From positions 32,738,612-32,802,611 of the forward strand of contig NC_037091.1 of the NCBI RefSeq assembly GCF_002994745.2: a DNA stretch of 64,000 nt. Reading direction: 5' to 3'. This document shows, in pieces, positions 37,701 through 49,941 of the stretch. Position numbers and translations under genes: made by a program. Each line of letters starts with the position of its first letter. Position 1 is the first letter of the stretch. Under the pieces are notes generated by a model, which saw only the letters and a list, made by a program, of their open reading frames with translations, ran no database searches and was not told where the DNA came from. The stretch is from Rosa chinensis (Eukaryota; Streptophyta; Magnoliopsida; Rosales; Rosaceae).

Positions 37701-39895
37701 AATTTAGTGATATGTGTACAACCTTATCCACATGTGATTTCTGTATAACACAGTAAGATTCGTTATCTTGCAAAGGCCTTGAATCTTCTAGGAGTATTCT
37801 TTCGTCTTGAGTCATCATTAGACGGTACTTTGTTTTAGTGATACTGAGAGAATAGTCAGAGTACTTGAGACAAAATATTGGACGAGGCTACTTTGGCTGA
37901 GTGATCTTTAATAGTCTACTGTCAGCGATTGATATGTACTTGAGAAAGCTTGCATATCTGTTAAACTATTTGTTTCCTTGTATGCACATGAGTACATGTG
38001 TATGTGTGTATGGATGGAGAGGAATGAGGTAGGAGTAGAGGGATATCCTGAGCGCAATGTCCACTTTTAAGCTTTGTATCTGATGTCTACTTGTATTTCC
38101 AATCTTTATTTATTTAGTGTTAGCATAGTCCTTTGTGGTTGAAGAGCAAACCAAACTCTATCTAACTGTGCTCCTCTTTCTTTTACTCAATTAGGCAATT
38201 GAAAAACGTATTTCTGTCTATTCTCAAGTACCAATAGAAAATGGGGAACTGATTCAAGTTTTGAGGTACGTGACTTATTTGAGTATAAAGTCAATTCATG
38301 AACATGCAGAGCAATATATTCAGTACCAAGGCTAACATCTGCAGCAGCACAGGTATGAAAAGGACCAGTATTATAAACCTCATCATGACTACTTCTCTGA
38401 CACTGTAAGTTTCTTTACTCCACATTATACTTGCCCCTTCACTTGCAGTCATCCTTAATTCCTTTGCCGTAAATTTGTAATATTAACTTATTAAGATTCT
38501 TTCTTTCTATGCTGACAGTTTAACTTGAAACGTGGTGGTCAGCGAGTAGCAACAATTCTGATGTATCTGAGTGACAATGTTGAGGGTGGAGAAACTTATT
38601 TTCCTATGGTACTTTCTTTTCCTAATTGGATGCTTCATTGCATGTTACTATTCTTGTTAGCCTGCTACCTAATGGCGTCATGTACCCAGAACTGAATAAC
38701 GGGGACATGGTTAAGGAGGGGGAAATGGGTTGGGATGGGCAATAGGTGGAAGAAATAACTAAGGTGGTTTCCTAGGATTGGATCCCGGCCATCCATACGT
38801 ATTCTTTTAACCTTTTCAGACAAAAGCGAAGTAAACTTATTTTATTTATCTAGTTATTTTCATTTCTTTTCCTTTTTGGCTGGTTATATGGACCATTTTA
38901 CCAAGTCGGGCATTTCTTATCTTCATTTATTCTGAAAGCAGATATTTTTTGTCTTCTTTCTATCTTATTTAAAAAGGTTTTATCTTCCTGTCAAAACACA
39001 AGTGAGGCTTGAAAGATAGGCCCCAAGGTGCTACAGACACGGACCCTTAGGTGAATTTCAGCACAGTACTATCTCATATATAACTCGGTGATAGGAGAGC
39101 TGCCCCTCTAATCTGTGGAGAGAAAACACCATTGAGCTGAGGGGGCAATATAGGTTCTTATATTAATGTGTTTAATTTCTAATATAGCTCTAAATCAGAA
39201 ACTTCTCAAATTCTAGGACTTCATATCCCATTTCTAAAATTTCAATCATTTAAAGTTCCTTGGTACTTCCAAAGTTTTCATTCCAATGACCATTAAAATT
39301 CTGAAATCTGTTTCAAGTAGGAGATTTTGTGATTCATGAAATTACATGGTGCTTATCGATGCCAAGGATTTTCCTCAGGCAGAGAGTTGAGGTTGTCAAA
39401 CATGCTGTTTTGAACATAAGATAGTATTTTAATTTCTCAGTTGTAAATTCTCTTTCCATCCTCACTTGTGCATGTATTATTCGTTGAGAGTACTGCAAGT
39501 CTGTGTTTTAACTTGTGTGGGATTTTAGGCTGGCTCAGGTGAATGTAGCTGTGGTGGAAAAGTTGTAAAGGGTATGTCTGTCAAGCCAACTAAAGGAGAT
39601 GCTGTCCTTTTCTGGAGCATGGTTAGTTTCCCTTTCAAGTGATGCATTAATAGTTGCATTTTTCAAAAAACCAAATGATGATTTGCCTTCTATGGTGATG
39701 ACTTGATTCGTTTTTGATATTTTTTTGCTTTTTAGTGGAGTAAAGGTTGGTGTGACCACAAACATATGTGATATTTTTTTTTTCCAGGGTCTGGATGGCC
39801 AATCAGATCCAAATAGCATACATGCAGGGTGCGAGGTGCTAGCTGGGGAAAAGTGGTCAGCCACAAAATGGATGAGGCAAAGAGCTACCTCTTGA
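30504..39895 (+). CDS. P4H1: Prolyl 4-hydroxylase (P4H1-like)
   Basis: Twelve exons: 30504-30567, 31053-31100, 32150-32218, 34403-34455, 35728-35793, 36514-36588, 37437-37511, 38195-38265, 38353-38404, 38519-38608, 39529-39621, 39788-39895. Sum 864 nt, 287 residues. The start ATG gives MAAAMKIVFGLL, an uncleaved N-terminal membrane anchor (about residues 5-28), as in plant type-II ER/Golgi P4Hs. The catalytic domain is 2-oxoglutarate/Fe(II)-dependent: iron ligands H184-x-D186 (in KPHHDYF) and H264 (in SIHAGCEV), with K274 for 2-oxoglutarate (in GEKWSATKW). SQVPIENGELIQVLRYE and LSDNVEGGETYFP are family hallmarks. These enzymes hydroxylate proline in secreted cell-wall glycoproteins. It is full-length compared with Arabidopsis P4H1, and all catalytic residues are present. 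Introns are long and carry a LINE relic and a tandem duplication. Confidence 0.95.
32620..34000 (+). mobile_element. LINE relic in intron 3 of P4H
   Basis: Around 32900-33000 the text SNDHLFLHCPMVLRLRY matches the zinc-binding zf-RVT tail that follows the reverse transcriptase of plant LINEs. The flanking sequence has short open pieces and many stops. Edges are uncertain and no target duplication was found. It lies in the sense direction of the host gene. Confidence 0.55.
34660..35360. repeat. Tandem duplication of about 350 bp in intron 4 of P4H
   Basis: 34660-35020 and 35021-35360 are direct copies (both start GCT[A/G]CTTCAACATCTTAACG and end TTGGGTTGATG). They differ by scattered substitutions and by the length of an internal TA microsatellite, which is longer in the first copy (about 34721-34760). 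Confidence 0.92.
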
Positions 39896-40833
39896 TTTTT
39901 CTAGCTTGCACCTCTTAAATTATATGAATTTTGGGGCTTTTACCTGGTTCATGAAATAGATAGATACGTACAGTCAGATATCTCTAAGCCATGATGGACA
40001 TCAAGTTTGGCATTCCAAATATGATGAGCATCAAGAGTAGTGTCATACCGCCTCAGTTTAGGTAGTAGTGGGATTAAACAGAACAACATACTCAATAATC
40101 ATGATAGAAAGTGAAGAGTGCATATGATCACGGAGAATAGTATGGGATAAGGTGCATCTTGTAATGAAATTCTGTTGCCGAGAAAGGCAAAATGCAAATG
40201 CTTTCTTGATGGCAAAATTTAGGCCTCTTATGAAACCTTTTCTTGAAATCCTTGGTGGAACACTTGCCCTTGTTGATTTTCCTTCCAAAGACAACATTGC
40301 AAGCTTAAAGCCATATTAACAGATTCTTTATGTTGTGTTTTACTCGAAAGGAAGAGAGAACATTGTGTCATCTACAAACTGCAAATGAGAGATCTCCACC
40401 TATTTTTCTACCAACTACAGACCTTCAACTAGCTGCATCTTCTTATCAATCATCATGTTCAAGAGTTGAACTTAGCTTACAACAGGGGAAGTATTCATGC
40501 CACTAGACTAAATGGAACTATTGGAGCAGACTGAAACAAATTTTTGTTATTAAACAGATTCTGAGTTAGGTCGATCTTCCCCAATTTCAATTAATTAACG
40601 TGTGTGTGTGTGTGTGTATCATACGCCACAGAACCACAATTATTACTGAAGTACCAGTAATGCACATGGGGAAAGCCTTAAGTGTACTTCAAAATCTTAT
40701 TGCTGATAGACCTAGCCACAGATATGGCACCTCATTTCCTTACTACAAGCTGACAACTCTAACCGTCAAACATTGGTACGGGGAAAGCACTGCCACTACA
40801 TAAAAGTCCCGATTCAAATCCCATTTTAGGTGG
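39896..40833. other. Convergent 3' flanks of P4H and uL13m
   Basis: The 3' ends of the plus-strand P4H gene and the minus-strand ribosomal protein gene face each other here. Contains a (GT)n microsatellite at about 40600-40618. No further gene supported. Confidence 0.6.
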
Positions 40834-42535
40834 CTATTCCTCAACAACTTTCATAAGCCCAAATAAGCTCGAGTAATTAGAAGCAACCAATTCCCGTGTA
40901 TCCTTCTTTTTGCCCTTTCGTGGATCATTAGCATCTTGTTGTTGCTGTTCAGCCTTTTTCTGAGCTCGGACAATGGCTCGTCTTGTACGGGGCCGCATTT
41001 CCCTTACTCTCCTAGGGGGCATCACATATGGTTCAAGGGGCCGATCACCAAAGGGGTGTTCACTACCAGGAAATATCCTCAGCTTTCTATCCCTATCCTG
41101 CAATATGAAGCAGCATTCCACAATATTTTGATACAAGATACTCTGTGTTAGAACTTAACAGACAAGAAAATGGTACTGTAATGAAACTCACATCGCGCAA
41201 TTTGTTCTTTGGAAGCATACGTAACACAGCTTTGCGAATGACCTCTGCAGGATCTTTGACCATCTGATCTTTTAACGTCCTCTCCTTCAGATGACCCACA
41301 TACCTACAAGCCATATATGATTCGACATTGAGACCAAAGGGATATGCCTATATCTAGAAGATATTATAAAACATAAAAAATAAAAGTTCCTTTATTCATC
41401 AGTAGATAAATGAGTAAACTTGATGATTCTCAGAACTCTATTAGAACGCTAATTTGTCAATTTCAGTGTTCTTGAAGGTCTACAACTAAATGAAAATGAA
41501 AAAATAAACTTTATGGAACTGGAACTAGTAGTGACACAACAACTGAATGACTTTATATCCATTAAGCCCACCACAATAGCAGCAATATATGACAACTTTC
41601 AGTAATAAGTACTTACCCAGTATGCCAATGATAAACTTTATCAGTCAGTTTACTACCCGTGACGCAAATATCCTTCGCGTTCAGCACAATGCACATATCT
41701 CCATCATCTCGATTTGGAGTGTATGTTGGTTTATCCTTTCCTTGAATCACAGTAGATATTTGAGATGCTAGCCTTCCAAGAACCTAAAAATGGGTTCATT
41801 TTTATCATTTACTTTTAAGAATTGATATGCAGACAACTGAATATTGTTGATATGCAGACAACTGAATATTGTGATTACACCTAGTTCAGAATTTATCGTA
41901 AATGCATTAAGAAGCCAATTGCTTCAGCATCCACCTTGCACTATAATGTACTGATTCATCCTGTTACTTTTCTTCCAAAAAGGTATCAGAAATTCAAGCA
42001 TCATAATTCATACTAATGTTGAAATCAAGAATGCAAAAAGGTCTTCTATTCCTAAGTTCCTAACAGCTAGATGTTACCAGAAATGTTATGAAATTCACAA
42101 ACAAGAACCTGGCCTTTCGCATCAAATACTCTCCATCTCAGACCATCAAGATTAATACGTCTGAGGCCGGCAACAGCTTTCTGTACAAAAATCAAAGCAC
42201 AAGCTTTTTTAAACACAAATTGTCCATTCACACACCACAAAGATTGGACTTTTTACAATACTGGGTGCAATGTGAAACTCCCAGGCTATAAATTAAAACC
42301 TACAAGAAGCAAAACCTTTGTCTTGGTACATTTCACTAAATGTGCTAGCTTTTTGGTTAATATACAAATTTATAGTTTGTCTTGCTTTAAAATCTACAAA
42401 GGATAATTTCTATGAGCACTGGTTTGGACCAGACAATCAACCACTAAAACCATGAAAATAAGATTAGTCAGTATATCAACAAGGCAACATCACCTTCATG
42501 TTACCGTTAAAAGACCTAGCTGCCTGGCTTGCCAT
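40834..42535 (-). CDS. RPL13: Mitochondrial large-subunit ribosomal protein uL13m
   Basis: Five coding exons on the minus strand: 42494-42535, 42109-42180, 41617-41783, 41192-41303, 40834-41097, together 657 nt, 218 residues. The start ATG gives MASQAARSFNGNMK. The uL13 core follows: VFDAKGQVLGRLASQ, GDMCIVLNAKDICVTG, HWHTGYVGHLKERT, PAEVIRKAVLRMLPKNKLRD, then IFPGSEHPFGDRPLEP. A basic C-terminal extension after the core (RRVREMRPRTRR, then KKAEQQQQ) exceeds bacterial L13 and is usual for the plant mitochondrial form. It sits in the mitochondrial 60S-type large subunit and contacts rRNA. A 5' UTR intron is likely: an acceptor lies near 42607 and a donor-like site near 43671. The first half of the mRNA leader is therefore over 1 kb upstream. 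Confidence 0.93.
41822..41871. repeat. 25-bp tandem duplication in uL13m intron
   Basis: Two adjacent identical copies of a 25-mer beginning TTGATATGCAGACAACTG. Confidence 0.9.
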
Positions 42536-44070
42536 TTCTCTCTTCTTTTTCTTCTTCCAACTTTACCTTCAGTGACTTTCAACTTCTTCAAATGCAAATC
42601 AACCAGCTGTCAAAACAGAATCAAAGGTTTAGCAAAGAAACATAAAGCTCAAGAAGATCTAGCAAATTTTATCATAAGAAAAAATAAATAAATACAAAAC
42701 AAAAAATTACTTATATTATGTAATTGTTAACCAAACTTGGCTTACCAGAGAAAAGAATCAATTCCTTATTTTATGAAATTTATACCAGATTTTGTATCAG
42801 CTTCAAAATCTAACTTTATAAAAACACTCAAACTTGGGTCCCTTGGATGTACTCACAGATGCAGTAGAACATTTTGGATATAACTATAAAAAAGATTTCA
42901 GCTTCAAATACAATAAATCCAACTTCTAAAGAAACCAATAGAACCATGACAATAGATAAATTCTAATTGAGACTAGCCTGTTGTGACGGGCATCTAAGGA
43001 GGTTTATATTTGCTAGATAACATAATGATCCATTTCAAAGAAACAATAAGTCAAACAAATAATATGCATAAATTCTGTGTTAAACAAACAAGAGATAGAT
43101 TGCAAATCTACTTCAAGTCTCTTCCTTTGATTCCTGTATTCTGTATTCTGGGTATTAGTATTGAAACCATAATATAATACTAATACTAATACTAATACTC
43201 TAATATGTTTTTCAAGTTGTATCCTTTTCTCCAGAGGCACGCATTAACTCTCAAAAATCAAACTCACACCACCTCAACACTCGAAATCTTCTCATAATTT
43301 TTGTCTCAACTACACAGATAAGAGTGTAAATTACTGATAAAGGTCACTACAACATTAAATATCAAAGAAACGACGATTCCTACGTACACTATTCATCAAA
43401 CCAAGTTTTTAAAAAAAAAAAAAAAAACGGTAACACCATGGAAACAAACTTGAGTATTTGAGTAGTTCAATTTGTTATCCCAGTAATCTGACAAGTTGAG
43501 GAAGAAGCCTAGATGAATTGAAGTGCTATCCATCAAAAGTTGAAAAACACAAGATAGTACCGTACAAAATTCCGCAGAATCATCATTATCAATCAAGCAA
43601 AAGCAAGAACAGAAAAGAATTCCATATAGGAAAGCTAACAATTTTGATTAAAAGAGAAATGAGATATCACCTGCAAATGCGATCGGGTGGCTCAGCCTTG
43701 GCGTTCCCAGCAATTTGGATCGTGAAAAATGAACCTTTTGGTTTTTAACTCAAGGCTTAAACCCTTATGATCAAGTGATCATGGCCCTTCGGTCACTCAA
43801 CTGGTTTTTTTTGGTTTTTTCTTTTCTTTTTCCTTTTTTCTTCTTCGATCATGGGCCTAAATTTTAAACAACAAACTACAAAGACCCTCCTAGTAGAAGT
43901 CCAAAACACAAAAAACTCCTCAACTTTTGGTTTTATACATCTAAGGACAAAAGTTTACACTTAAGGACATTTTGTCTTTAGCAAGTTTCACTTTCTCTCT
44001 AAGTTTTAATCTTTCCCTTCAGTAAAAAGAAAATTGACGGAGCGTAGTGGGCCCATGCTTTTGAATTTGT
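42536..44070 (-). other. 5' UTR, leader intron and promoter of uL13m
   Basis: On the minus strand 42536-42607 continues the start-codon exon as 5' UTR. A probable first non-coding exon ends at a GCAG|GTGATA donor near 43671. Includes an (ATACTA)n run near 43170-43199 and a poly(A/T) run near 43413. No other coding region is supported up to the pararetrovirus boundary. Confidence 0.5.
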
Positions 44071-44391
44071 TTGTTTAACCATATTGCAGGTATAAATCCA
44101 TCCTCTATACTCGAAGGTAAACGGTTATTTTTACCATTCATAATTTCGATTGTTGATAGACTTGAGTTGATTGCTATCTGCAAAATTACTACTAAGGAAC
44201 TGCAAAAAGAGAGAGAGAAATTGAGAAAATTAAAAACCTATAGAGATAATCTTAGTAGAGATTCTCCCAATTACTGGGATATTATCTATAGACTACAGAC
44301 TAGAATCTATAGAATAGAAGAGGAGATAGATAATCTCTTAGATGTTCTGGAAGAGGAACAAAAACCTCTTGATTATTTGAGCATTGGTTAG
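44071..44391 (+). pseudogene. Viral ORF remnant upstream of the primer-binding site
   Basis: Open for 106 codons without an ATG, ending at TAG just 13 nt before the primer-binding site. It is lysine/glutamate-rich with heptad-like leucine spacing (KELQKEREKLRKLKTYRDN), so a coiled coil is likely. The left end coincides with the viral/host boundary, so the N-terminal part is missing or lies at the other end of the permuted genome. Function unknown. Confidence 0.55.
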
Positions 44392-44404
44392 ATCCGCACA
44401 TCAC

Positions 44405-44416
44405 TGGTATCAGAGC
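44405..44416 (+). other. tRNA-Met primer-binding site
   Basis: TGGTATCAGAGC is complementary to the 3' end of plant initiator tRNA-Met, the standard minus-strand primer of caulimovirids. It marks the conventional origin of the circular viral map. Confidence 0.9.
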
Positions 44417-44449
44417 TTGTAAAATAGCTCAAAGGAGAACCCCTCCTTA

Positions 44450-44875
44450 ATGGAGACAATGTCAGAATTGTTATTAGAGAAAATAAATTCTCTACTAAAA
44501 ACTTCTGATGAGAAATATCAGAAGCTGTTACTAGAAATATCTAGATGTCAAACTCATCTAGAAAAATTACCTGCTATAATCCACCAATTGGAAAGATTGG
44601 AAAACAAACTGGATTATATCAAGGGACTTCCAAAAGCGGAAGAAAAAAAGCTGACAGTTGTCAGTAGAAAAATCAATGAACAGCAAAAAACGCTAGATTC
44701 TATGAAAAATATACTGAAGGACAAGAAAGTGCCTACAGTAAAAAAGAAAACTAATGGATTCAAACCATTAGAAAAACCAGACACAAATCGTGTTCCAAAC
44801 ATGATTTTTCTGGAACCATCTACTAGTCAGACTAGTATCCGGTATGAAAACCCAGAAAAAAAAAAAGAGAAATGA
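44450..44875 (+). CDS. Small viral coiled-coil protein
   Basis: 141 residues from ATG at 44450, 33 nt after the primer-binding site. Leucine heptads run through about residues 5-95 (LLLEKINSLLKTSDEKY, LPAIIHQLERLENKLDYIKG), followed by a basic, Ser/Thr/Pro-rich tail ending KKKEK. The stop overlaps the next start as ATGA (44872-44875), typical of coupled or leaky-scanned caulimovirid ORFs. By position and shape it corresponds to the virion-associated or ORF2-type proteins of the family. The frame is intact. Confidence 0.65.
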   Translation: METMSELLLEKINSLLKTSDEKYQKLLLEISRCQTHLEKLPAIIHQLERLENKLDYIKGLPKAEEKKLTVVSRKINEQQKTLDSMKNILKDKKVPTVKKKTNGFKPLEKPDTNRVPNMIFLEPSTSQTSIRYENPEKKKEK

Positions 44876-46626
44876 AGATGTTAAGCATCTTTAGAAAAAA
44901 GAAAGGAGTACAGCTCCTTAATGCTGAAGAGTTCGAATTCAACGAAATTGAACAAGAGGTAAAAAACTCCTCCATTCCAAAATTAGATTTTAAACAAATC
45001 TACAGAAAAGGAAAATTTGATCTGATGGATAGCCATCATTTTAAACTACTGGAGATTACAACCCCAGCAACAGCAGGTGGAGAGACTGATCTTCTACTGA
45101 TCACTCCAGCAGAAGTAGCCAGAGCTCAAGCAAAAAAGTATCAATTTATGCATATTGGAGAAGTCCAAGTAGGCATAAATCTGCTTGCTCGTGAAAGAAT
45201 AAACTGTTCAGTCCTATGTATTCTACAGGACAATAGGTTAACAGACTTCCAAGCTAGCTTGTTTGGGACACTGGAAGCATCCTTGTGCGACCAGATAGCA
45301 TATTTCAACTGCTTCCCCAACTTTACCACCAGCCTGAAAGATGCAGCTCACTGTCTCCGACTGAGAGTCAAGACAGATGGCACATCAATGAAAGAAGAAA
45401 TGCAAGAACTTGCAGTAGTATATAGAATATACTATAAATTGATGAGTACTACAGTAGCCCCTAAGACAAGGATAACAAATATTACAGGTCTTACTACTGG
45501 ATTCCTCACCAATCAGAAGAACCATTCACAGCAAATCCATAAAGTTACTTGGAATGAAGTAACTTTTCCTCTTGAATGGAAATTATCCGGTCCAAAAAGG
45601 CAACCGGAAAGAGCAAAAGCAAAAATCTACGAGAGTAGAAAGGCTGGAGAAATTAGTCTTAATTTTGACAATCACAGAAAAAGTGATGTCTGTCCTGAGA
45701 ATCTCAGGATAAACAAGAATAATCTTCTGAGAAGAAGCTACAACACTAGAGAAGCTAGTGTCAGTAGTACAAAACCCACTATTGAAGAATCAATTTCTGA
45801 AGAAGAATTGGAAGCTGATCTGAACAGACCAGTCCATATGTTCAGAACTAAGAAGCTCTATGATCTTTATGAAGAAGCTGAGAATTGCGAAAATCCTGAA
45901 CGATTAGAAAAACTACTCGAAGAGATGAAAGAATACAAATCCAGAGAGACAAGAAAAGTCTTTCCTTATCAAGATATTGAAATGGAAGAAGGAGAAAGCT
46001 CTAGAACTTTCATTAGCAGAGGAAAAAAAGAAACAAAACTCCCATTTCAGAAAGCCCCCATGGGTAAAAAAGGAGAAAGAAATTCCCAAAGATTTGTCCC
46101 AGAGGATAATCTGCCTAGAGTTCCTATCACGAACTATGGAATATGGTTAAATCTAGACAAGAGTCTAGACAAAAGAAAAACCATTGACCAATGGGTAGAC
46201 AGCCTGATGATGGCTTCTGCACTCACCCTTGGCAAATTTGAAGCACCAGATCTGTAGGTGTACTATGAAACTACTCTCACTGGAGTAGCAAAAAAGTATT
46301 ACCTATCCTTCAAAGAAACTGCCAGAGGAAGAGACTGGCTTGAAGAAATCAAAAATTCAAAATCTCCGTATGATTTTGCAGTACCACTGTACGATCAGTT
46401 CTGTGGAGATCTTTCAAATTTGAGTGAAAAATCCAAAGAAATGGCAAAATTGAATATCTATGCTCTCAAAATCTGTGACATGAGATATTTCGAAGAATAC
46501 TTGAATGAGTTTCAAGAATATTACTGTACAATTGGTGAACTAGAGAATACTGATCTAGTTAATCTGCTGCACAGAAAACTCCCTGAACCATGGAAAACAG
46601 CTGTGAGCTCAAGAAAGCATAGCTGA
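44872..46626 (+). pseudogene. Viral movement protein and capsid N-half
   Basis: One frame from ATG at 44872, interrupted by TAG at 46255-46257 and open again to 46626. Residues about 35-185 show a 30K-superfamily movement protein, which modifies plasmodesmata for cell-to-cell spread. A charged linker (about 260-440) follows. After the stop comes the capsid core (KICDMRYFEEYLNEFQEYYC is typical). The frame is lost near 46605 by a small indel. The nonsense codon and frameshift mean no intact capsid precursor is possible from this locus. Confidence 0.85.
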
Positions 46627-49123
46627 AAAACCAATTGAAAGATTTTCAGTTGGAGGAATTGCCGACAGAATCCGGCAATTACTAAAAGAGCAATGCAAAG
46701 CCAATCTTAGAGCTAAGATGGCCAAGAAACAACTCAAAGGAGTTGAAAATTTCTGTTATGGAATATTAGATATGCCCACAAACTTGGGATGTCATGAATC
46801 CAAATTCCACAAAAATAAGAAAGAAAAATATTACTCTAAAAGATTCAAAAAGAGTAATCAAAAAAGGGATTGGAAATTCAAGAAGAGTTCCAATTACAAG
46901 AAACAAAATGATGAAGATCCTAAAAAGAAATTCTTCAAGAAAAAGAAGAATACTCATCAGCATAAACAACCAAGCAAGAAAGCTTGCAGATGTTGGTTAT
47001 GTAAAGTTGAAGGGCACTATGCCAATGAATGCCCTGAAAAGGGTAAAAGATCTACTAAAGCTCTCTTCGAAGAATATGAGCAAATAGTAGAAATAGCTAA
47101 CATGAAAGGCTACGAAATAGCCTATTCTGATGATGAAGATGACGACAGGTCAGTTTATTCTGCCTGGTCTGAGGAAGAAGAGTCATCTGAGTCTGAGACA
47201 GATTCTGAAGTAGAGTACTTCAAATCAATGAATGTCTTGAGAATCAAAAATTGGGAAGAAAGCAAAACGGAAGCTTTAATGTCTTCTTATCAGGTGAACC
47301 CTGGTACATTCGTTTGTGACTACTGCTTTTGTCACGAAAAGAATGGTCTCCCCATGTTTTGTGAAGAGTCAAAAAAGACTTATCACAAAGAATGCTTCAT
47401 AGCTGAAGCAAGAAGAAAAACTAAGAATGGCTTTGTCAGCCAGTTGGTTGAACAAGAATATGAAGAATATTTCTCTGAGCAAAAGGCGAAAGAGGTAGAA
47501 ACTCTATTCCAAGAAGTCATGAAACCATCTTCCTCAAAACCAAAAGAAAAAATCATCGATGAAGAAATCGATGCAGAAATTGAACTAGTTGAAACACCAG
47601 AAATTATTCCAAAAGAAGAATGTAAACCATTCATTCCAAAGGAACAAACAGCTCAAGAAAATGAGCTTCAACAATCGAAGGTCGTCTCTACAAGTAGATA
47701 CAACAACTACATAGAGATTGGATTGAAATTCCCTGATCATAAAAAATATCATCTACATGCCTTTGTGGATAATGGATCAGGCTTTACTGTGGCAAAAAGA
47801 TTTGCAATTCTAGATGAACTCTGGAGAGAAGATAAGAATAAATCTGCTACTGGTGTTACATTTGATGGAAGCCATCTCACCATGAAAAAAGTAGCAAAAA
47901 ATGTTCATATCACCATTGGTGGAGGAACATTTATCATCCAGAATGTTTGGCAATCTGAAGGCCAAGGATCTGATTTCTTGTTGGGAAATGATTTTATTCT
48001 CCAACAGAGATTCATTCAGGATGAAGAAGCGATAGGCTTCAGAAAAGGGGAACGAGTGTTCTGGGCAGACCGCCTCACACAAGCCAAAACTGTGGTAGGT
48101 CCCGGTTTCACTACTCAATATCAGAGATCGCACCAGAATAGTGGTGATCTTACCCCCTACAAACCCAAATTTGAAACCATACTTCAAATCAAGCAACAAG
48201 AAGAAGTACTTGTTGAAGAATCTGCTGAAGAAGAAGAAGAAGAAACAGAAGAAGAAACAACTAGTGAAGAAGAAGAAGCTAGTTTCATCTATGAGCATAA
48301 CCTCAAGCACCTTCAGAATAAGCTTGAGTCTCAAAGAATTCCCACTCTTGAAGGAATCAAGAATCTACTCAAACAGAATATCGACGTAGATCCTCAGAAG
48401 TTTTGGGAAAAAGACCCAGTGGTCTGTGAATTGAAATTGCATGACATGAATGCTATCTGCCATGTCAAAGCCATTCCTCATTACAAAGAGGAAGATCAAA
48501 AAGAATTCAGAAAAGATATTGAAGATCTCCTGAACAAGAGATTAATTCAACCTTCCACTAGCCCTCATCATGCTCCAGCATTCTACGTGAGAAATCATGC
48601 AGAAAACCTACGAGGAAAAGCTAGAATGGTTATTGACTACAGAGATGTCAATAAAAAGACTGTCAAAGACGGTTATCAAATTGCTCAAGTAAGAGTATTG
48701 ATTAACCAGCTCAGAGGAGCCAAAGTCTTTTCGAAATTCAATGCAAAGTCGGGTTTCTGGCAAGTCAAGATGCATCCTGAGAGCATACCTCTCACTGCAT
48801 TTGGAACACCACAAGGCCATTACGAATGGTTAGTAATGCCTTTTGGTCTAAAGCAAGCTTCCTCAATCTTCCAAAGAAAGATGGACAACATCTTCAAGCA
48901 TGTGGCGGAGTTCTGTGTCGTCTACATAGATGACATTCTGGTCTCCAAAAACAAAGAAGAACACATGAAACACCTCCATGAGGTAGTAAAGCTGATAGTT
49001 CAGCATGGAATTATCCTAGGAGAAAAGAAAATCTTATTTATCCTCGATGAAGTTGATTTCCTAGGAATAAACATCAAAAATGGAGTCATAAAACTCCAAC
49101 CTCATATCCTTGAGAAGATCTGA
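46611..49123 (+). pseudogene. Viral capsid C-half, protease and reverse transcriptase
   Basis: The second frame segment, open to TGA at 49121-49123. In order: basic capsid C-terminus, zinc knuckle C-x2-C-x4-H-x4-C (46991-47032), an acidic Ser/Glu stretch, a second Cys/His-rich motif (about 47318-47390), an aspartic protease with the catalytic Asp codon at 47768, a Glu-rich spacer, and the reverse transcriptase with the YIDD box at 48923-48934. Two oddities: the protease reads D-N-G rather than D-T/S-G, and the first RT catalytic position (motif A, codon 48740-48742) is Asn rather than Asp. Both argue for loss of activity in addition to the stop codon. Confidence 0.88.
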
Positions 49124-49941
49124 AAATTCCCAGATAGAATTCCTGATGCTAAGAGTCTAGAGAGATTCCTTGGTGTCATAAATTATGGAAGAGACTTCAT
49201 CCCTAAAATCTCGGGGTTAACAGCGATGTTATCTCCTAAGACAAGTTCCAAAAGAAAATGGAACTTCACAGAAGATGATGAAAAAATCGTGAAGCAGATA
49301 AAAAATCTCTGCCAAAACCTCCCTCCTCTTCAACAACCAGAAGAGAATGATGAAATTATCCTCCAGACAGATGCGAGCGATAATTATTGGTCCGGTGTGG
49401 TTCTGGAAAAGACGCCTGGAACTAACATTGAAAAATCTGTAAATTTTGTAGTGGCAAGTTTAGCCCTACAGAACTGAATTATCCCATAGGGGAAAAGGAA
49501 ATTTTGGCTGTCAAGAAAACGATTTTAAATTCTCCAGCTTTTCTTAGAAAACCCTTTACTGTCCGCACCGATTGTGCCAGAGTAAAGAATTTCAAAAATT
49601 TCAAACTTGATAAATCTGCTGATAGAGGAAGATTAGCAAACTGGCAATTATTTCTTAACCAATATGATTATAATGTTGAATTAATTGCAGGAAACAAGAA
49701 TTATCTTCCAGACGCATTGACCAGGGAAATGGCAATGTTCAGCCAAAGAGAAGACGACGAAGGTCGTAATCCCAGAAGCAGAAGGACTGGGAAAGAACAT
49801 GAGCTTCAAGAAGATCCTATGGAAACCAAAGAAAAGGTTCTTAAAAGGTTTCTGCTAAGTCCTAAAGGACTAGCCTCAACTGATCAATCCCAGGGTAAAG
49901 GATTGGCTAGCCCGTCTCAAACGGCAGACGGTAAAGGCTGA
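49124..49941 (+). pseudogene. Viral RT connection and RNase H
   Basis: After the TGA the same frame continues with RT thumb/connection text (LERFLGVINYGRDFIPK) into the start of RNase H (LQTDASDNYWSGVV). A one-base shift near 49450 moves the rest (49504-49941) to another frame: KEILAVKKTI, then FTVRTDC and LPDALTREM, the canonical C-terminal RNase H motifs. The tail to the TGA at 49939-49941 is polar and low in similarity. RNase H normally degrades RNA of the replication hybrid. Confidence 0.85.

Noticed and set aside
48141..48389. 82-codon frame inside the viral polymerase region as a separate gene
   Set aside because: Shadow frame of a Glu/Lys-rich segment; lysine-only composition and no start context.
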